Assembly: GCA_049325475.1 (NCBI GenBank)
Contig: JBMOLN010000007.1
Coordinates: 434,001-498,000 of the forward strand
DNA length: 64,000 bases
Direction of reading: 5' to 3'
Source of the DNA: MWCR01 sp049325475
GTDB taxonomy: Bacteria > Patescibacteriota > Patescibacteriia > 2-12-FULL-60-25
In this document: one piece after another, positions 1-8,242 of the stretch
Layout of the letters: every line of letters starts with the position of its first letter
Numbering within the stretch: position 1 is the first letter of the stretch
Made by a program: the position numbers and the translations under genes
Notes under the pieces: model-generated
Database searches by the model: none
Told to the model about the DNA's origin: nothing
Seen by the model: only the letters and a program-made list of their open reading frames with translations

Positions 1-22
1 CAAAGAATCAAAACCAAAGTTT

Positions 23-2191
23 ATGGAAAAGATAAATCCTGAACAACTCGAGCAAGCTCCGGAGCAACAAGCTCTGCCGGAAGATCTTCGTGAAGAAATG
101 TCCGGTGTTTTTGAAGGTGTCAGATCATTACAGCTCGAATCTCCATCGCATGGATCTCCCCAAGAATCGGTTGCTAGAATCCTGGAAAATTCCAATCTTT
201 TACCTGAAGAAGTCAAAGATCTCACCGAAGAAGCCATTGAAAAATTGGAAGAATTGGATAAACGGGAGACTGCTCTTAAAGAAGAAACAAATAAATCAAT
301 TTTTACGGATGTGATGGCATGGGCCGGAAAACATCGTTTTGCGGCTGCTCTGTTAATAGCCGGCGCAGTTCATTCGCCTGTAATCGCGCGCAACTCGGGC
401 TTTATAGAGCGAATCGAACAAGCCATGAAAACAGCTAAAGACTGGGAAAGGCCGGGCGCTTTTATCCGTCCGCAATCCGACGCTGAGCGCCGGGCGGTTA
501 TCGATAAAATCCATGAGCGCGGTGAACGTGTAGATCAAGATAAAAGAACAGCCTATATTGATGAATTGAGAAATAAAATGGAATCCGGAGAAAACATAAA
601 GCTGAATGAAACATATTTAAAGCTGGAAGAAGTTAATGGCGTTGATCCGGAGCGTGTCAAGCTCGCCGAACAAAAAAAACGGGAAATGATCAGCCGGTTT
701 GCGTCTAAAATGGGCGATGACTTCACTGAAGATTTTATCCGTTACGTTGTTTCCGAGATGTTCGGTTCAAACATTAATTACGATTGGGGGCAGGCTTCGG
801 CTGCGGAATATTTTATCACCGGCAAGCGCAACTGCGTTGCCATAGCCCGCGCCGAGCAAATGGTTTTTGAAGCGCTCATCGATCGTTTGCCGGCTGAGAA
901 GCATTCCAAATATCAACTCGGTAATGCTTTTGAAAAACAGCACGAAATCGCAATTTTAAAAGTTTTAAATCCCGACGGCAGTATTGATAAAACCTACTTT
1001 CTCCAACCGCCGGTTAACATTTTGCGCAGTACGGCCGAAAGGCCCGGATCACCGACAGTGGATTTAAAAACCCTGCAAAAAGCCTTGGTGGCCGGTTCAT
1101 CTGTCGAGATTTCTTCTCATGCTAAACCCGGCGAAATTCCGCCAAGTCCGGATATCGATTATACAGCAAACCAACCAGTTCCCACCAACATTAAAATCCA
1201 AGGCAATCTAAGAGGTTCTGATTACAATGAGCGAATTGTAGAAGAACGGGAAATCCAAATTCAATGGAAAGAGCCGTCAACAAAGGATGAAATTTTGGAT
1301 TTGGAGATAATTGATAATAATGATTTGCAAAAAGCGCGCCAAAAAATCGAAGATGCTTACGGATTTATCGAGGCCAATGAGCCTAAATGCGAAGCTCCGG
1401 ATAAATGTCCATCCGAAGAAACAATTGACCGGGCGATTCCCTTTACCGCTATTGATCTCTCTTTTGTTGATTGGAAAAATCTAACACCAGAGCAAAAACA
1501 TGAAATATATAAGGCATTATATAAAGTGCGCGAAATGCCGGGTCCTGACGTTATAAATTACGGAGATATCAACGCTATACCGCGAGAGGATTTAAACAAA
1601 ATTCTCGGTGCGTCAAAATCGCAGAAAATTGCCTTCGAATTAAAACATGCGTCGGATGGTTCTTTGTCATTGAAGGGCTTCCATGATCTGCTGTCCCCTT
1701 ATTATGCTTATAAACTGCTTAGGCCGGAATTCGCCTTAACAATACATTTTGATTTAAGCGAAGAAATACCTGATTATATTATGGTTGAACTCTTAGAGAA
1801 TCTGCCGGCGGGCGGCTTTGCTTTTAATCAAAAAAATACAGTCTCGCGTCCTCGGTACTCCGACCGGGTCGTTAAAGCGATCGTTGAATCTAAAGCAACT
1901 GATTTATTTCTCGAGGGCGCCGATCTGTCTGCCGAAGCGATTCAAATAATCATCGACAACCCCAATAAAACATATCATTTTGGCATAACCGCTTACATGG
2001 AAATTCTAATGAAGCGCCCCGATGTTGTAAAAGTAGCGCACATTAAACCCTGGATAGACAAGCTGGTGACTTCCGCGGAACTGGATTTTCGCCACGCACG
2101 GATGAATGCGGAACAAAAAGCTCTCATCATGCCGGTTTTGGAAAAGCTCGAAGAAGAGTCAATCCAAAAATTTTACAGGGCCTACCAATAA
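23..2191 (+). CDS. Unknown 722-aa protein, possibly membrane-anchored with transglutaminase-like core
   Basis: I cannot name a family for this protein. Residues 1-100 are acidic and Glu/Gln-rich with coiled-coil character, and a hydrophobic stretch at about 104-121 could be a membrane anchor. Cys271 (in RNCVAIARAEQ) is followed by His307 (QHEIAILKV) and then Asp residues in DGSIDKTY. That order and spacing is what a transglutaminase/papain-like catalytic triad shows; this is inference from motif spacing, not recognised homology. The C-terminal third looks helical. The ATG at 23 has no SD sequence, and its promoter would lie upstream of the window. prfB starts 63 bases downstream with no terminator in between, so cotranscription is possible. 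Confidence 0.75.
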   Translation: MEKINPEQLEQAPEQQALPEDLREEMSGVFEGVRSLQLESPSHGSPQESVARILENSNLLPEEVKDLTEEAIEKLEELDKRETALKEETNKSIFTDVMAWAGKHRFAAALLIAGAVHSPVIARNSGFIERIEQAMKTAKDWERPGAFIRPQSDAERRAVIDKIHERGERVDQDKRTAYIDELRNKMESGENIKLNETYLKLEEVNGVDPERVKLAEQKKREMISRFASKMGDDFTEDFIRYVVSEMFGSNINYDWGQASAAEYFITGKRNCVAIARAEQMVFEALIDRLPAEKHSKYQLGNAFEKQHEIAILKVLNPDGSIDKTYFLQPPVNILRSTAERPGSPTVDLKTLQKALVAGSSVEISSHAKPGEIPPSPDIDYTANQPVPTNIKIQGNLRGSDYNERIVEEREIQIQWKEPSTKDEILDLEIIDNNDLQKARQKIEDAYGFIEANEPKCEAPDKCPSEETIDRAIPFTAIDLSFVDWKNLTPEQKHEIYKALYKVREMPGPDVINYGDINAIPREDLNKILGASKSQKIAFELKHASDGSLSLKGFHDLLSPYYAYKLLRPEFALTIHFDLSEEIPDYIMVELLENLPAGGFAFNQKNTVSRPRYSDRVVKAIVESKATDLFLEGADLSAEAIQIIIDNPNKTYHFGITAYMEILMKRPDVVKVAHIKPWIDKLVTSAELDFRHARMNAEQKALIMPVLEKLEEESIQKFYRAYQ

Positions 2192-2254
2192 TCACGGATT
2201 TGCTTTTTAAACTTTGCTTTGCTATTAATTAGTTTATTGATTAACATTAATCGC

Positions 2255-3385
2255 ATGCCTCAAGAATTGACTGATCGCGTAGCCGACCTCGTATCCCGTT
2301 TGGAAAAAGCTTGGGCGGTTTTAGATTTGGACGCACGTAAAGAAGAAATCGATGCTTTGGAGGTAGAAGTCTCAGCGCCGGATTTCTGGTCAGATCAAGA
2401 TCGTGCTAGGGGAGAGATGCAAAAACTTTCCGATTTAAAGAATGAATTTGAGACATGGAATATTTTTAAGAACGAGCTTAACGATTTATCCGAAATCTTG
2501 GATTTATCCGAGGCCGATCAGGATCAAGGTGTGCTGGAAGATGTGGAAATAAAACTCAAAGAACTGGAGGAGAATTTTAATAGAATGGAATTCGCCATGC
2601 TGCTTTCCGGACCACACGATGCATCCAATGCGGTCATGTCCATTCACGCCGGCGCCGGCGGAACGGATGCGCAAGACTGGGCTGAAATGCTGATGCGTAT
2701 GTACTTCCGCTATGCCGAAAGCAAAGGCTGGCGCGTCAAGCTCGTCGATGAATCGCGCGGCACGGAAGCCGGCATAAAATCCGTGATGTTTTTCGTCCAA
2801 GGCCGTTATGCTTACGGACACTTAAAAAACGAAGCCGGCGTTCACCGTTTGGTCCGCCAGTCGCCGTTTAATGCCGATGCGCTCCGTCAAACATCGTTCG
2901 CTTTAGTCGAAGTTCTGCCGGAAATGGATGAAGAAGTTAAAATTGAAATCAAACCCGAAGATTTGCGTATTGATACTTATATGAGCGGCGGCAAAGGCGG
3001 GCAATCGGTCAACACAACCTACTCCGCTGTGCGCATCGTCCACCTGCCAACCAAGATATCGGTTTCTTGCCAAAATGAACGCTCGCAAACGCAAAACAAA
3101 GAAACGGCCATGAAAATCCTCAAGTCAAAACTCGCCCAGCTCAAGGAACAGGAACTGCTCAAAGAAAAACAAGAATTGCGCGGCGAGTTCCATTCAGCCG
3201 AATGGGGTAATCAAATCCGCTCCTACGTCGTCCATCCCTATCACATGGTCAAAGACCTGCGTACGGACTATGAAACTTCAGATACGGATGCCGTCCTGGA
3301 TGGAGATTTGGATGGTTTTATCGAGGCCGAATTACGCCGCCAGGCCGGTAAAAAAGATGTGAGGGCAGAGTTAAATAAAGAGTAA
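2255..3385 (+). CDS. prfB: Peptide chain release factor 2 (RF2)
   Basis: RF2 ends translation at UGA and UAA by triggering peptidyl-tRNA hydrolysis in the ribosome. The catalytic GGQ is at residues 248-250 and the stop-codon-reading SPF tripeptide at 203-205, both two residues before their E. coli positions. That supports the ATG at 2255 over an ATG 36 bases upstream in the same frame. SPF, rather than PxT, makes this RF2 and not RF1. The N-terminal region that carries the UGA +1 frameshift in most bacteria reads straight through here (WAVLDLDARKEE), so autoregulation by frameshifting is absent. No SD sequence precedes the start. A G-C-rich palindrome follows the stop. Confidence 0.97.
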   Translation: MPQELTDRVADLVSRLEKAWAVLDLDARKEEIDALEVEVSAPDFWSDQDRARGEMQKLSDLKNEFETWNIFKNELNDLSEILDLSEADQDQGVLEDVEIKLKELEENFNRMEFAMLLSGPHDASNAVMSIHAGAGGTDAQDWAEMLMRMYFRYAESKGWRVKLVDESRGTEAGIKSVMFFVQGRYAYGHLKNEAGVHRLVRQSPFNADALRQTSFALVEVLPEMDEEVKIEIKPEDLRIDTYMSGGKGGQSVNTTYSAVRIVHLPTKISVSCQNERSQTQNKETAMKILKSKLAQLKEQELLKEKQELRGEFHSAEWGNQIRSYVVHPYHMVKDLRTDYETSDTDAVLDGDLDGFIEAELRRQAGKKDVRAELNKE

Positions 3386-3399
3386 CAACTCCTCCCAAC

Positions 3400-3422
3400 C
3401 CTCCTCTTTGTAAAAGAGGAGG
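3400..3422. repeat. Palindrome upstream of the DUF559 gene
   Basis: Ten-base arms CCTCCTCTTT and AAAGAGGAGG match perfectly around a GTA loop. The purine-rich right arm lies 9 bases before the ATG of the DUF559 gene and supplies its only SD-like sequence. Related palindromes occur at 3803-3825, 9253-9298, 44349-44420, 57150-57218 and 61056-61125. Confidence 0.85.
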
Positions 3423-3431
3423 ACCTGTAAT

Positions 3432-3800
3432 ATGGACAATCAATATCAACAGATTCTGAACGCATCTGCTCTTAAAGCTCGAAGAAAAGAATTACGTCAA
3501 AGGCAAACCTTCCCTGAAGAACATGTTTGGAATATGTTGCGAAATAAGCAATTAAATGGATATAAATTTCATCGGCAATACAGCATCGGTCCTTGCGTGG
3601 TAGATTTTTGTTGCCCGAAGAAAAAATTAGTAATTGAAATCGATGGCGAATACCATGATGACCCCGAACAGCAGATGCAAGACAGAGAAAGGGAAACATA
3701 TCTAGTAGATCGAGATTTCTCCGTAATTCGCTTTAAGAATCAAGAAGTAATTGATAATCCTCTAGAAGTTAAGCAAAATATTCTAAAATATTTAATGTAA
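3432..3800 (+). CDS. DUF559 (Vsr-like) endonuclease-domain protein
   Basis: A small, single-domain protein of 122 aa. The pattern is that of DUF559: an N-terminal basic helix with LRQRQTFPEEHVWNMLR, then KFHRQYSIGPCVVDFCCP, then the strand LVIEIDGEYHD and a C-terminal VIRFKNQEV. The FHRQ...VDF...EIDG residues correspond to the PD-(D/E)XK-type nuclease core shared with the very-short-patch repair enzyme Vsr. The substrate of DUF559 proteins is not established. The gene is bracketed by two similar palindromes (3400-3422 and 3803-3825), and the upstream one provides the SD sequence. This arrangement invites comparison with RAYT/REP pairs, but that link is inference. Confidence 0.9.
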   Translation: MDNQYQQILNASALKARRKELRQRQTFPEEHVWNMLRNKQLNGYKFHRQYSIGPCVVDFCCPKKKLVIEIDGEYHDDPEQQMQDRERETYLVDRDFSVIRFKNQEVIDNPLEVKQNILKYLM

Positions 3801-3802
3801 AT

Positions 3803-3825
3803 CCTCACCTTTGCCAAAGGGGAGG
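3803..3825. repeat. Palindrome downstream of the DUF559 gene
   Basis: CCTCACCTTT and AAAGGGGAGG form arms around GCC with one mismatch. It is the same class as 3400-3422, so the nuclease gene sits between two members of the family. Confidence 0.8.
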
Positions 3826-3851
3826 AATTAGGAGGGGTTCTTATCTAACCC

Positions 3852-3880
3852 TTGACAAAAGGCGCATTTTTTGTTATTTT
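3852..3880 (+). promoter_or_regulatory. Promoter of the 229-aa unknown gene
   Basis: TTGACA at 3852-3857, a 17-base spacer, then TATTTT at 3875-3880 preceded by TG (extended -10). An inverted repeat, AGGCGCA (3860-3866) and TGCGCCT (3880-3886), flanks the -10 box and could be an operator. The transcript would start near 3887, just before the SD sequence. Confidence 0.85.
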
Positions 3881-3898
3881 GCGCCTCAAGGAGGCAGC

Positions 3899-4588
3899 AT
3901 GAAAAAGTGGGAAATGTCGGTATGGGAACTTGTCGGCGATGAAGAGGGTTTGGTCGCCGGTTGGCTCATTGATGAGCTCATCAAATGGAGCAATGGCAGC
4001 GGTTATCCGTATGGAAACTGCGTGGCCGCCGGGGTGATCGCCCGTTTCTGGACATCTGCCGGAGAGAATTCCGGGCAAACCGTTGAAACTGCGCTTGCCT
4101 GCGCCGGCCCGCGCGGCAGGGCCTTCGCCTGGTTCAAGCGCGCCAGCGAAGATCTGGAAACCGTGAGGCGTATTGTTAGCCACGCGTCCGGACTTCAGAT
4201 CTGGCTCCGCGATGAGCGGTATGAGCTGGAGCGCGCGGTCGAATCGGCGTCCGGCCCCAAAGATTATTGGCGCACGGCCAACCATGCGATTCGTTGGCTC
4301 TTGGAGCGCGATCAACTGGAAAGCGTTCATCTGATGCTCTCGAGCGCCGGCTTGCAAGACGAGCTCCAAACTCTCTTGCGCCATCTGGATCAAGAGAATA
4401 GGGTTCCTATGGAAGAAGTTTGCCGCAAGATCGGGGGCTTCAAATTTGAGCCCGGCGCCGGCCCGCCCTGGCTCTCGCTGCCTGTGCACTCGGGCAGTCT
4501 GCCGAGGCATCCGCACCTGTTCGCGGTTTTCTGCAGAGAGCCGGATTCATGGTGGGGAGCGGCCGCCATGGGCGCATCCGCAAAGTAG
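3899..4588 (+). CDS. Unknown 229-aa soluble protein
   Basis: I do not recognise this protein. It has no signal peptide, membrane segment or obvious catalytic motif. The composition is Trp- and Arg-rich, with a mostly helical first 170 residues and a Pro/Gly-rich tail (PPWLSLPVHSG). The gene has a complete private transcription unit: an extended TTGACA promoter at 3852-3880, the SD sequence AAGGAGG at 3888-3894, which fixes the ATG at 3899, and a hairpin terminator at 4598-4630. Codons are richer in G+C than in the neighbouring core genes. The same layout recurs for several other unknown genes in the window. Confidence 0.8.
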   Translation: MKKWEMSVWELVGDEEGLVAGWLIDELIKWSNGSGYPYGNCVAAGVIARFWTSAGENSGQTVETALACAGPRGRAFAWFKRASEDLETVRRIVSHASGLQIWLRDERYELERAVESASGPKDYWRTANHAIRWLLERDQLESVHLMLSSAGLQDELQTLLRHLDQENRVPMEEVCRKIGGFKFEPGAGPPWLSLPVHSGSLPRHPHLFAVFCREPDSWWGAAAMGASAK

Positions 4589-4597
4589 ATTTCTTAT

Positions 4598-4630
4598 CCC
4601 GGTGATATTGCTCAAGTCATCGGGTTTTTT
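4598..4630 (+). terminator. Terminator of the 229-aa gene
   Basis: CCCGGTGA at 4598-4605 pairs with TCATCGGG at 4617-4624 (one G-U pair), followed by six T. Confidence 0.8.
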
Positions 4631-4696
4631 ATATCACTTTTTTTCTATCCCGCAGTGAGTTTTTCTCTCCATGATTGTAAAAATAAGTCAGCAATC

Positions 4697-4725
4697 TTGA
4701 CAAAATGGCTTTTTTATGATAAATT
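4697..4725 (+). promoter_or_regulatory. Promoter of the 87-aa membrane protein gene
   Basis: TTGACA at 4697-4702 and TAAATT at 4720-4725 with a 17-base spacer and TGA before the -10 box. A TATGAT lies inside the spacer at 4715-4720. Confidence 0.75.
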
Positions 4726-4749
4726 AGGCTGTTCAAAAAGGAGTAAAAA

Positions 4750-5013
4750 ATGGAACCGGAAATTTTTGGACTCATGATCTTTCTTATCGTGGCTTGCAAT
4801 ATCATGCTGGCGGCCGCCGCTCGCATCGTAGGCGGCCGCAAGTGGTCGGCCGCAGTGATCGGTTTTCAGATCCGCATCCTGCGTTGGATCCCGGGCATGA
4901 TTCTGATGGTACTCGGCAGCGTCTTGCTTTCTCTTGGCAAGTTCGTCAAGGGAGGCAAGGCTCCGCGGCTGCCGCGGGGCTCGGGCAATCGGCGTAATTC
5001 CCAAAGTCCCTAG
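4750..5013 (+). CDS. Small unknown membrane protein (87 aa)
   Basis: Two hydrophobic segments are visible, at about residues 5-27 (starting IFGLMIFLIVACNIM) and 44-63 (starting RWIPGMILMVLG), joined by a basic loop. A basic, Gly/Pro/Ser-rich tail follows. Family and function are unknown. The start is set by AAGGAG at 4738-4743, seven bases before the ATG. A promoter at 4697-4725 and a hairpin terminator at 5062-5090 make it a single-gene unit, like its upstream neighbour. Confidence 0.75.
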   Translation: MEPEIFGLMIFLIVACNIMLAAAARIVGGRKWSAAVIGFQIRILRWIPGMILMVLGSVLLSLGKFVKGGKAPRLPRGSGNRRNSQSP

Positions 5014-5061
5014 CCTCGCCCCGCACCGCACATTGCAGAGGTCCGTCCTCCCTCCTAACTT

Positions 5062-5090
5062 GAGTCGTTCGTATCGCGAACGGCTCTTTT
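5062..5090 (+). terminator. Terminator after the 87-aa gene
   Basis: GAGTCGTTCG at 5062-5071 pairs with CGAACGGCTC at 5077-5086 around a 5-base loop, followed by TTTT. Confidence 0.8.
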
Positions 5091-5420
5091 GTTGACCTTG
5101 ATTTATCCCGCACTAATTAATTATATATTGACGGGACCCCGCCGTAGGCGGTGGCATAATTACGAAAGATTAGCGGGATTATTATTATATACTTCCGTCT
5201 GCACCCCTCTCTTGCCCTGTGCCACGAAGCTTTATGCGAAGTGGTAAAGCGGGAAGGAGGGGCTGTTATTAAAATGTCCCCCTTGCATGGTCCACCGAAG
5301 CCTCGTGCGCAGGTGGAAGAAAGGGGGATGTAGGGGGATTTGGTTTTGTGGGGAGGTTGACGTTTCCCCAAAAATCCGCTAAGTTTATATCTTCTTTTCA
5401 AGAAGATCGCACTTCGACAA
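5091..5420. repeat. Gene-free stretch made of repeat units
   Basis: No gene seen. It holds a GACGGGACCCCGCC unit (5130-5145, also near 14597). It also holds a block with GTGCCACGAAGCTTTATGCG (about 5218-5254) that is shared with the duplicated module at 19213 and 20619. A third unit, GTCCACCGAAGCC (about 5290), has a relative near 14088. Confidence 0.7.
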
Positions 5421-5430
5421 AGGAGCCAAA

Positions 5431-7359
5431 ATGAAACTCTGGTATTTGGATCCCGCTAACTTAAAGTTCACAACTCGCGAATACCTGCGCTCGTATCCCT
5501 TCTTGCTTAAATTGGTTTACAAAGCTCACCCTGGCAGCGCCATTGTCATCATCCTTTTGAGCGTCATCGAATTGCCGCTTTCCATGGTCAGTGTATATAT
5601 CATCAAGTATTTGGCGGATGCCTTTATCGTTATTGATAACACAAAAATTATGCAGGGTATTGCCGCCTTGGCAGCCATGGGTATCGCTTCATCCCTAATC
5701 AGGTTAAAGACCCGTAATGCCAATGAACGCTTGCGTCAAGAATTTGAAGTTTATTATTCGGAGCGTTATCAGGAACAAATGCAAAAAATTCCTTTCTCCT
5801 ATCTGGAAGATCAGGGATTTCAGGCGTTTATTCATACCATGGACCGCCACAGCCACGTGCCCATGCAATTGCCCGGAACCATGACGCGCATATCCATGAT
5901 GCTGGCAAAAATTATCGGCACTTTGCTCGGAGCATACGTGTATTTTCCTTGGCAGGCGTTTCTATTGATTTGTGCCGCAATCCTGATCAGATTTGTTATG
6001 GGTTTTGTAGCAGCCAAAAAATATTGGCGCGTGCAAACCATGGAATCACGCGAAGGCCGCCGGGCCATTTACTACAATCAAGTAATTACTAGTCCGGGCT
6101 GGCTCATGGTTGCCAAAGCCATCAGCTTGGTTGAGTCTTATCATCAAAGATGGAAGGACTATACTCGTAAGCTTCTGAATGAGCGCATCAGGGTCAGTAA
6201 ATTTAATGAGCTGTCGGGTTCGGTTGGAGAGGTTGTGGAGGTTGCCGGCTTGGGTTACGGCCTTTACCTTATCCGCAATGCATTAGTGGCGCATCAGTTA
6301 AACTCTGCTGCCGGTATTGCTGACCCGGGAATTTTTATGGTGTTCTTCAGTGCTTACACTAAAATAACAAACTCCACTGCTCAGTTGGCTAATGACATCA
6401 GCTGGCTGCAAAAAAACAAAGAAGCCCTGCCCTATATACCCAAGTTTTTTAACATTCCGGCAGAAGAGTTTGGCCAAGAAGATTTGGGAACAGAGTCGTT
6501 GCATATCAAATTCGTGAATGTTTGGTTCCGTTATCCGGGTGAGCCGGATTTCGCGCTCCGCGGTGTTGATCTGGAAATCGATTCCGGAGAGAGCATCGCT
6601 GTACTGGGTCCTAACGGCTCCGGAAAAAGTACATTGCTAAAGCTCTTATTGGGAGTGTATGCGCCGGACCGTGGCACAATTCTCATCAACGGAGTGGATA
6701 TGCGGCGCATCAATGCTAAGGCTTGGCGCGAAGCCGTCTCCTTCCAATTGCAAAACCATCCCATGTTCTACGATTCGCTGGAACAGCTGATTTTGGATGG
6801 CAACGCGGATAAACCCAAAGACCGGCAAAGATTTTTACGTGCCCTGCACATCAGCGGATTGGATCAGGTCTTGCCCAAACTTACCAGGCATCTGCCCCGG
6901 TCAGATAAAGATCCTCGTGACCGCTTGCATGAAATCATGATCGGTAAGCAGTTTCACATGTCCGAAGACAAACCGCGCGGACTCTCGGGCGGTGAATGGC
7001 AAATGCTGAACGTTGCCCGCGCAGTCTATCGAGATGCTAAAATTTACTGGCTTGATGAGCCGACTTCGGCCATGGATTCAGATCATGAGGAAGAGTTTTT
7101 TGAGCGTCTTCTCTCGCTGAACGACGATAAAACCTATCTATTCATTTCGCATCGGTTGTCATTAGCCGGTCGCGTGCAGAGAATTGTCTATATGGACAAA
7201 GGCCAAATTGCGGAAGATGGGGCGCCTCGAGCGCTTCTGGAAAAAAACGGAAAATTCGCCAAAGCCTTCATGCGGCAATTCAGTCCGTATTGGAAACTCG
7301 CAGCGCCGAACGTTAAGCTTTTTTCCAAAACGGATTTCGAAAAACCGGCAACAAACTGA
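5431..7359 (+). CDS. ABC exporter, fused permease and ATPase half-transporter
   Basis: A typical half-exporter of 642 aa. The first 330 residues hold the membrane domain with several hydrophobic helices, and the ATPase domain follows. Walker A is GPNGSGKST at about 393-401, the signature is LSGGEWQ at about 518, Walker B and the catalytic Glu are in IYWLDEP at about 542, and the switch His is in FISHRLS. All catalytic residues are present, so it should be active as a homodimer or heterodimer; no partner gene is adjacent. The substrate cannot be told from sequence. AAGGAG 6-7 bases before the ATG fixes the start. A hairpin terminator at 7391-7418 ends the unit. Confidence 0.93.
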   Translation: MKLWYLDPANLKFTTREYLRSYPFLLKLVYKAHPGSAIVIILLSVIELPLSMVSVYIIKYLADAFIVIDNTKIMQGIAALAAMGIASSLIRLKTRNANERLRQEFEVYYSERYQEQMQKIPFSYLEDQGFQAFIHTMDRHSHVPMQLPGTMTRISMMLAKIIGTLLGAYVYFPWQAFLLICAAILIRFVMGFVAAKKYWRVQTMESREGRRAIYYNQVITSPGWLMVAKAISLVESYHQRWKDYTRKLLNERIRVSKFNELSGSVGEVVEVAGLGYGLYLIRNALVAHQLNSAAGIADPGIFMVFFSAYTKITNSTAQLANDISWLQKNKEALPYIPKFFNIPAEEFGQEDLGTESLHIKFVNVWFRYPGEPDFALRGVDLEIDSGESIAVLGPNGSGKSTLLKLLLGVYAPDRGTILINGVDMRRINAKAWREAVSFQLQNHPMFYDSLEQLILDGNADKPKDRQRFLRALHISGLDQVLPKLTRHLPRSDKDPRDRLHEIMIGKQFHMSEDKPRGLSGGEWQMLNVARAVYRDAKIYWLDEPTSAMDSDHEEEFFERLLSLNDDKTYLFISHRLSLAGRVQRIVYMDKGQIAEDGAPRALLEKNGKFAKAFMRQFSPYWKLAAPNVKLFSKTDFEKPATN

Positions 7360-7390
7360 TCTCTCTTTGCGCTTTCTGGTGCAAACCTTT

Positions 7391-7418
7391 GCCCCTGTTC
7401 AAACGGGGCTTTTTATTT
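7391..7418 (+). terminator. Terminator of the ABC exporter gene
   Basis: GCCCC at 7391-7395 pairs with GGGGC at 7405-7409, followed by a T-rich run. Confidence 0.75.
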
Positions 7419-7430
7419 TATGCTAACTTT

Positions 7431-7552
7431 ACGAACCACGTCGCGTTAAACGCGATACGAATTTCGAACTACGAACTACGATTAAGTATCTAAGTATCCA
7501 AGAATCTGAGCACTGAGTACTGAGTACTGGGTACAAGGTACTGGGTACTATC
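7431..7552. repeat. Word-like repeat tract before tsaC
   Basis: Degenerate tandem words of the kinds GAACTACGA and GAGTACTGGGTAC run up to the tsaC start. The same words recur at 39318-39428. No gene or clear promoter was seen inside. Confidence 0.75.
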
Positions 7553-7556
7553 CTTT

Positions 7557-8156
7557 ATGCAAAAAAATCAAATTACTCAAGCAGTTGCGATTCTAAAGAA
7601 TAGCGGTGTCATTGCTCTGCCAACCGAAACCGTATACGGCTTGGCTTGCGATCCGAATAATTCAAAAGCTGTCAAAAAAATCTTTGCCATCAAAGGCCGC
7701 AAAGAGGATAAGCCGCTCCAACTCATCGCTTCAAGCTTTGCCCAAGTCAATCGCTTAGCGGATTTAAATCCGGCCGAACGTCGCCTTGCAAAAAAATACT
7801 GGCCGGGCCCGCTTACGCTTCTGGTCAAACTAAAACAGGGTATAAAACTCGCTCCGCATGTAAGCCCTAAACGCACAATCGGCATCCGCGTCACCTCATC
7901 GCCAATCGCCGCAGCAATCGTTAAAGCCTTCGGCCATCCTATTGCCGCAACATCTGCCAACCGCAGCGGTTCGCCTCCGGCAACCTCGGGCCGCGGAGTC
8001 GTGCGAGCTTTTAAAGGCTTCAAAAACCAACCGGATTACATCCTCGACATCGGCGCTATCCCTAAAAACAAACCCACAACCGTCGCAAGCATCTCGCCAA
8101 ACGGCCAAATAACAATCCACCGCCAGGGAGGCATCGAACTCAAGTCAAGAATCTAA
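7557..8156 (+). CDS. tsaC: Threonylcarbamoyl-AMP synthase
   Basis: The Sua5/YrdC/YciO family protein makes threonylcarbamoyl-AMP from Thr, bicarbonate and ATP, the first step of the universal t6A37 tRNA modification. Hallmarks seen: ALPTETVYGLACDP near the N-terminus, IKGRKEDKPLQLI (the KxR motif) around 43-55, the PGPLTLLV segment, and ATSANRSGSP. At 199 aa it is the short TsaC form without the extra Sua5 domain. The start at 7557 directly follows a repeat tract and has no SD sequence. ksgA follows after a second repeat tract. Confidence 0.95.
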   Translation: MQKNQITQAVAILKNSGVIALPTETVYGLACDPNNSKAVKKIFAIKGRKEDKPLQLIASSFAQVNRLADLNPAERRLAKKYWPGPLTLLVKLKQGIKLAPHVSPKRTIGIRVTSSPIAAAIVKAFGHPIAATSANRSGSPPATSGRGVVRAFKGFKNQPDYILDIGAIPKNKPTTVASISPNGQITIHRQGGIELKSRI

Positions 8157-8186
8157 GCCACGAAGCCACTGAGCAGCTAAGCATTT

Positions 8187-8237
8187 TGTACGACGTACGA
8201 TATACGACAAGCGATTCGCGATACACGATACACGCAA
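8187..8237. repeat. TACGACGTACG-type word tract before ksgA
   Basis: Degenerate words TACGACGTACGATATACGA and GCGATACACGATACACG end six bases before the ksgA ATG. Related tracts lie at 24988-25011, 27430-27457 and 38822-38855. Confidence 0.75.
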
Positions 8238-8242
8238 AAGTT

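Noticed and set aside
2240..2400. Programmed frameshift in prfB
   Set aside because: The frame is open from the start through GGQ, with no internal UGA at the usual site.
7431..7552. CRISPR array
   Set aside because: The tract is made of contiguous degenerate short words without unique spacers, and no cas genes are present.
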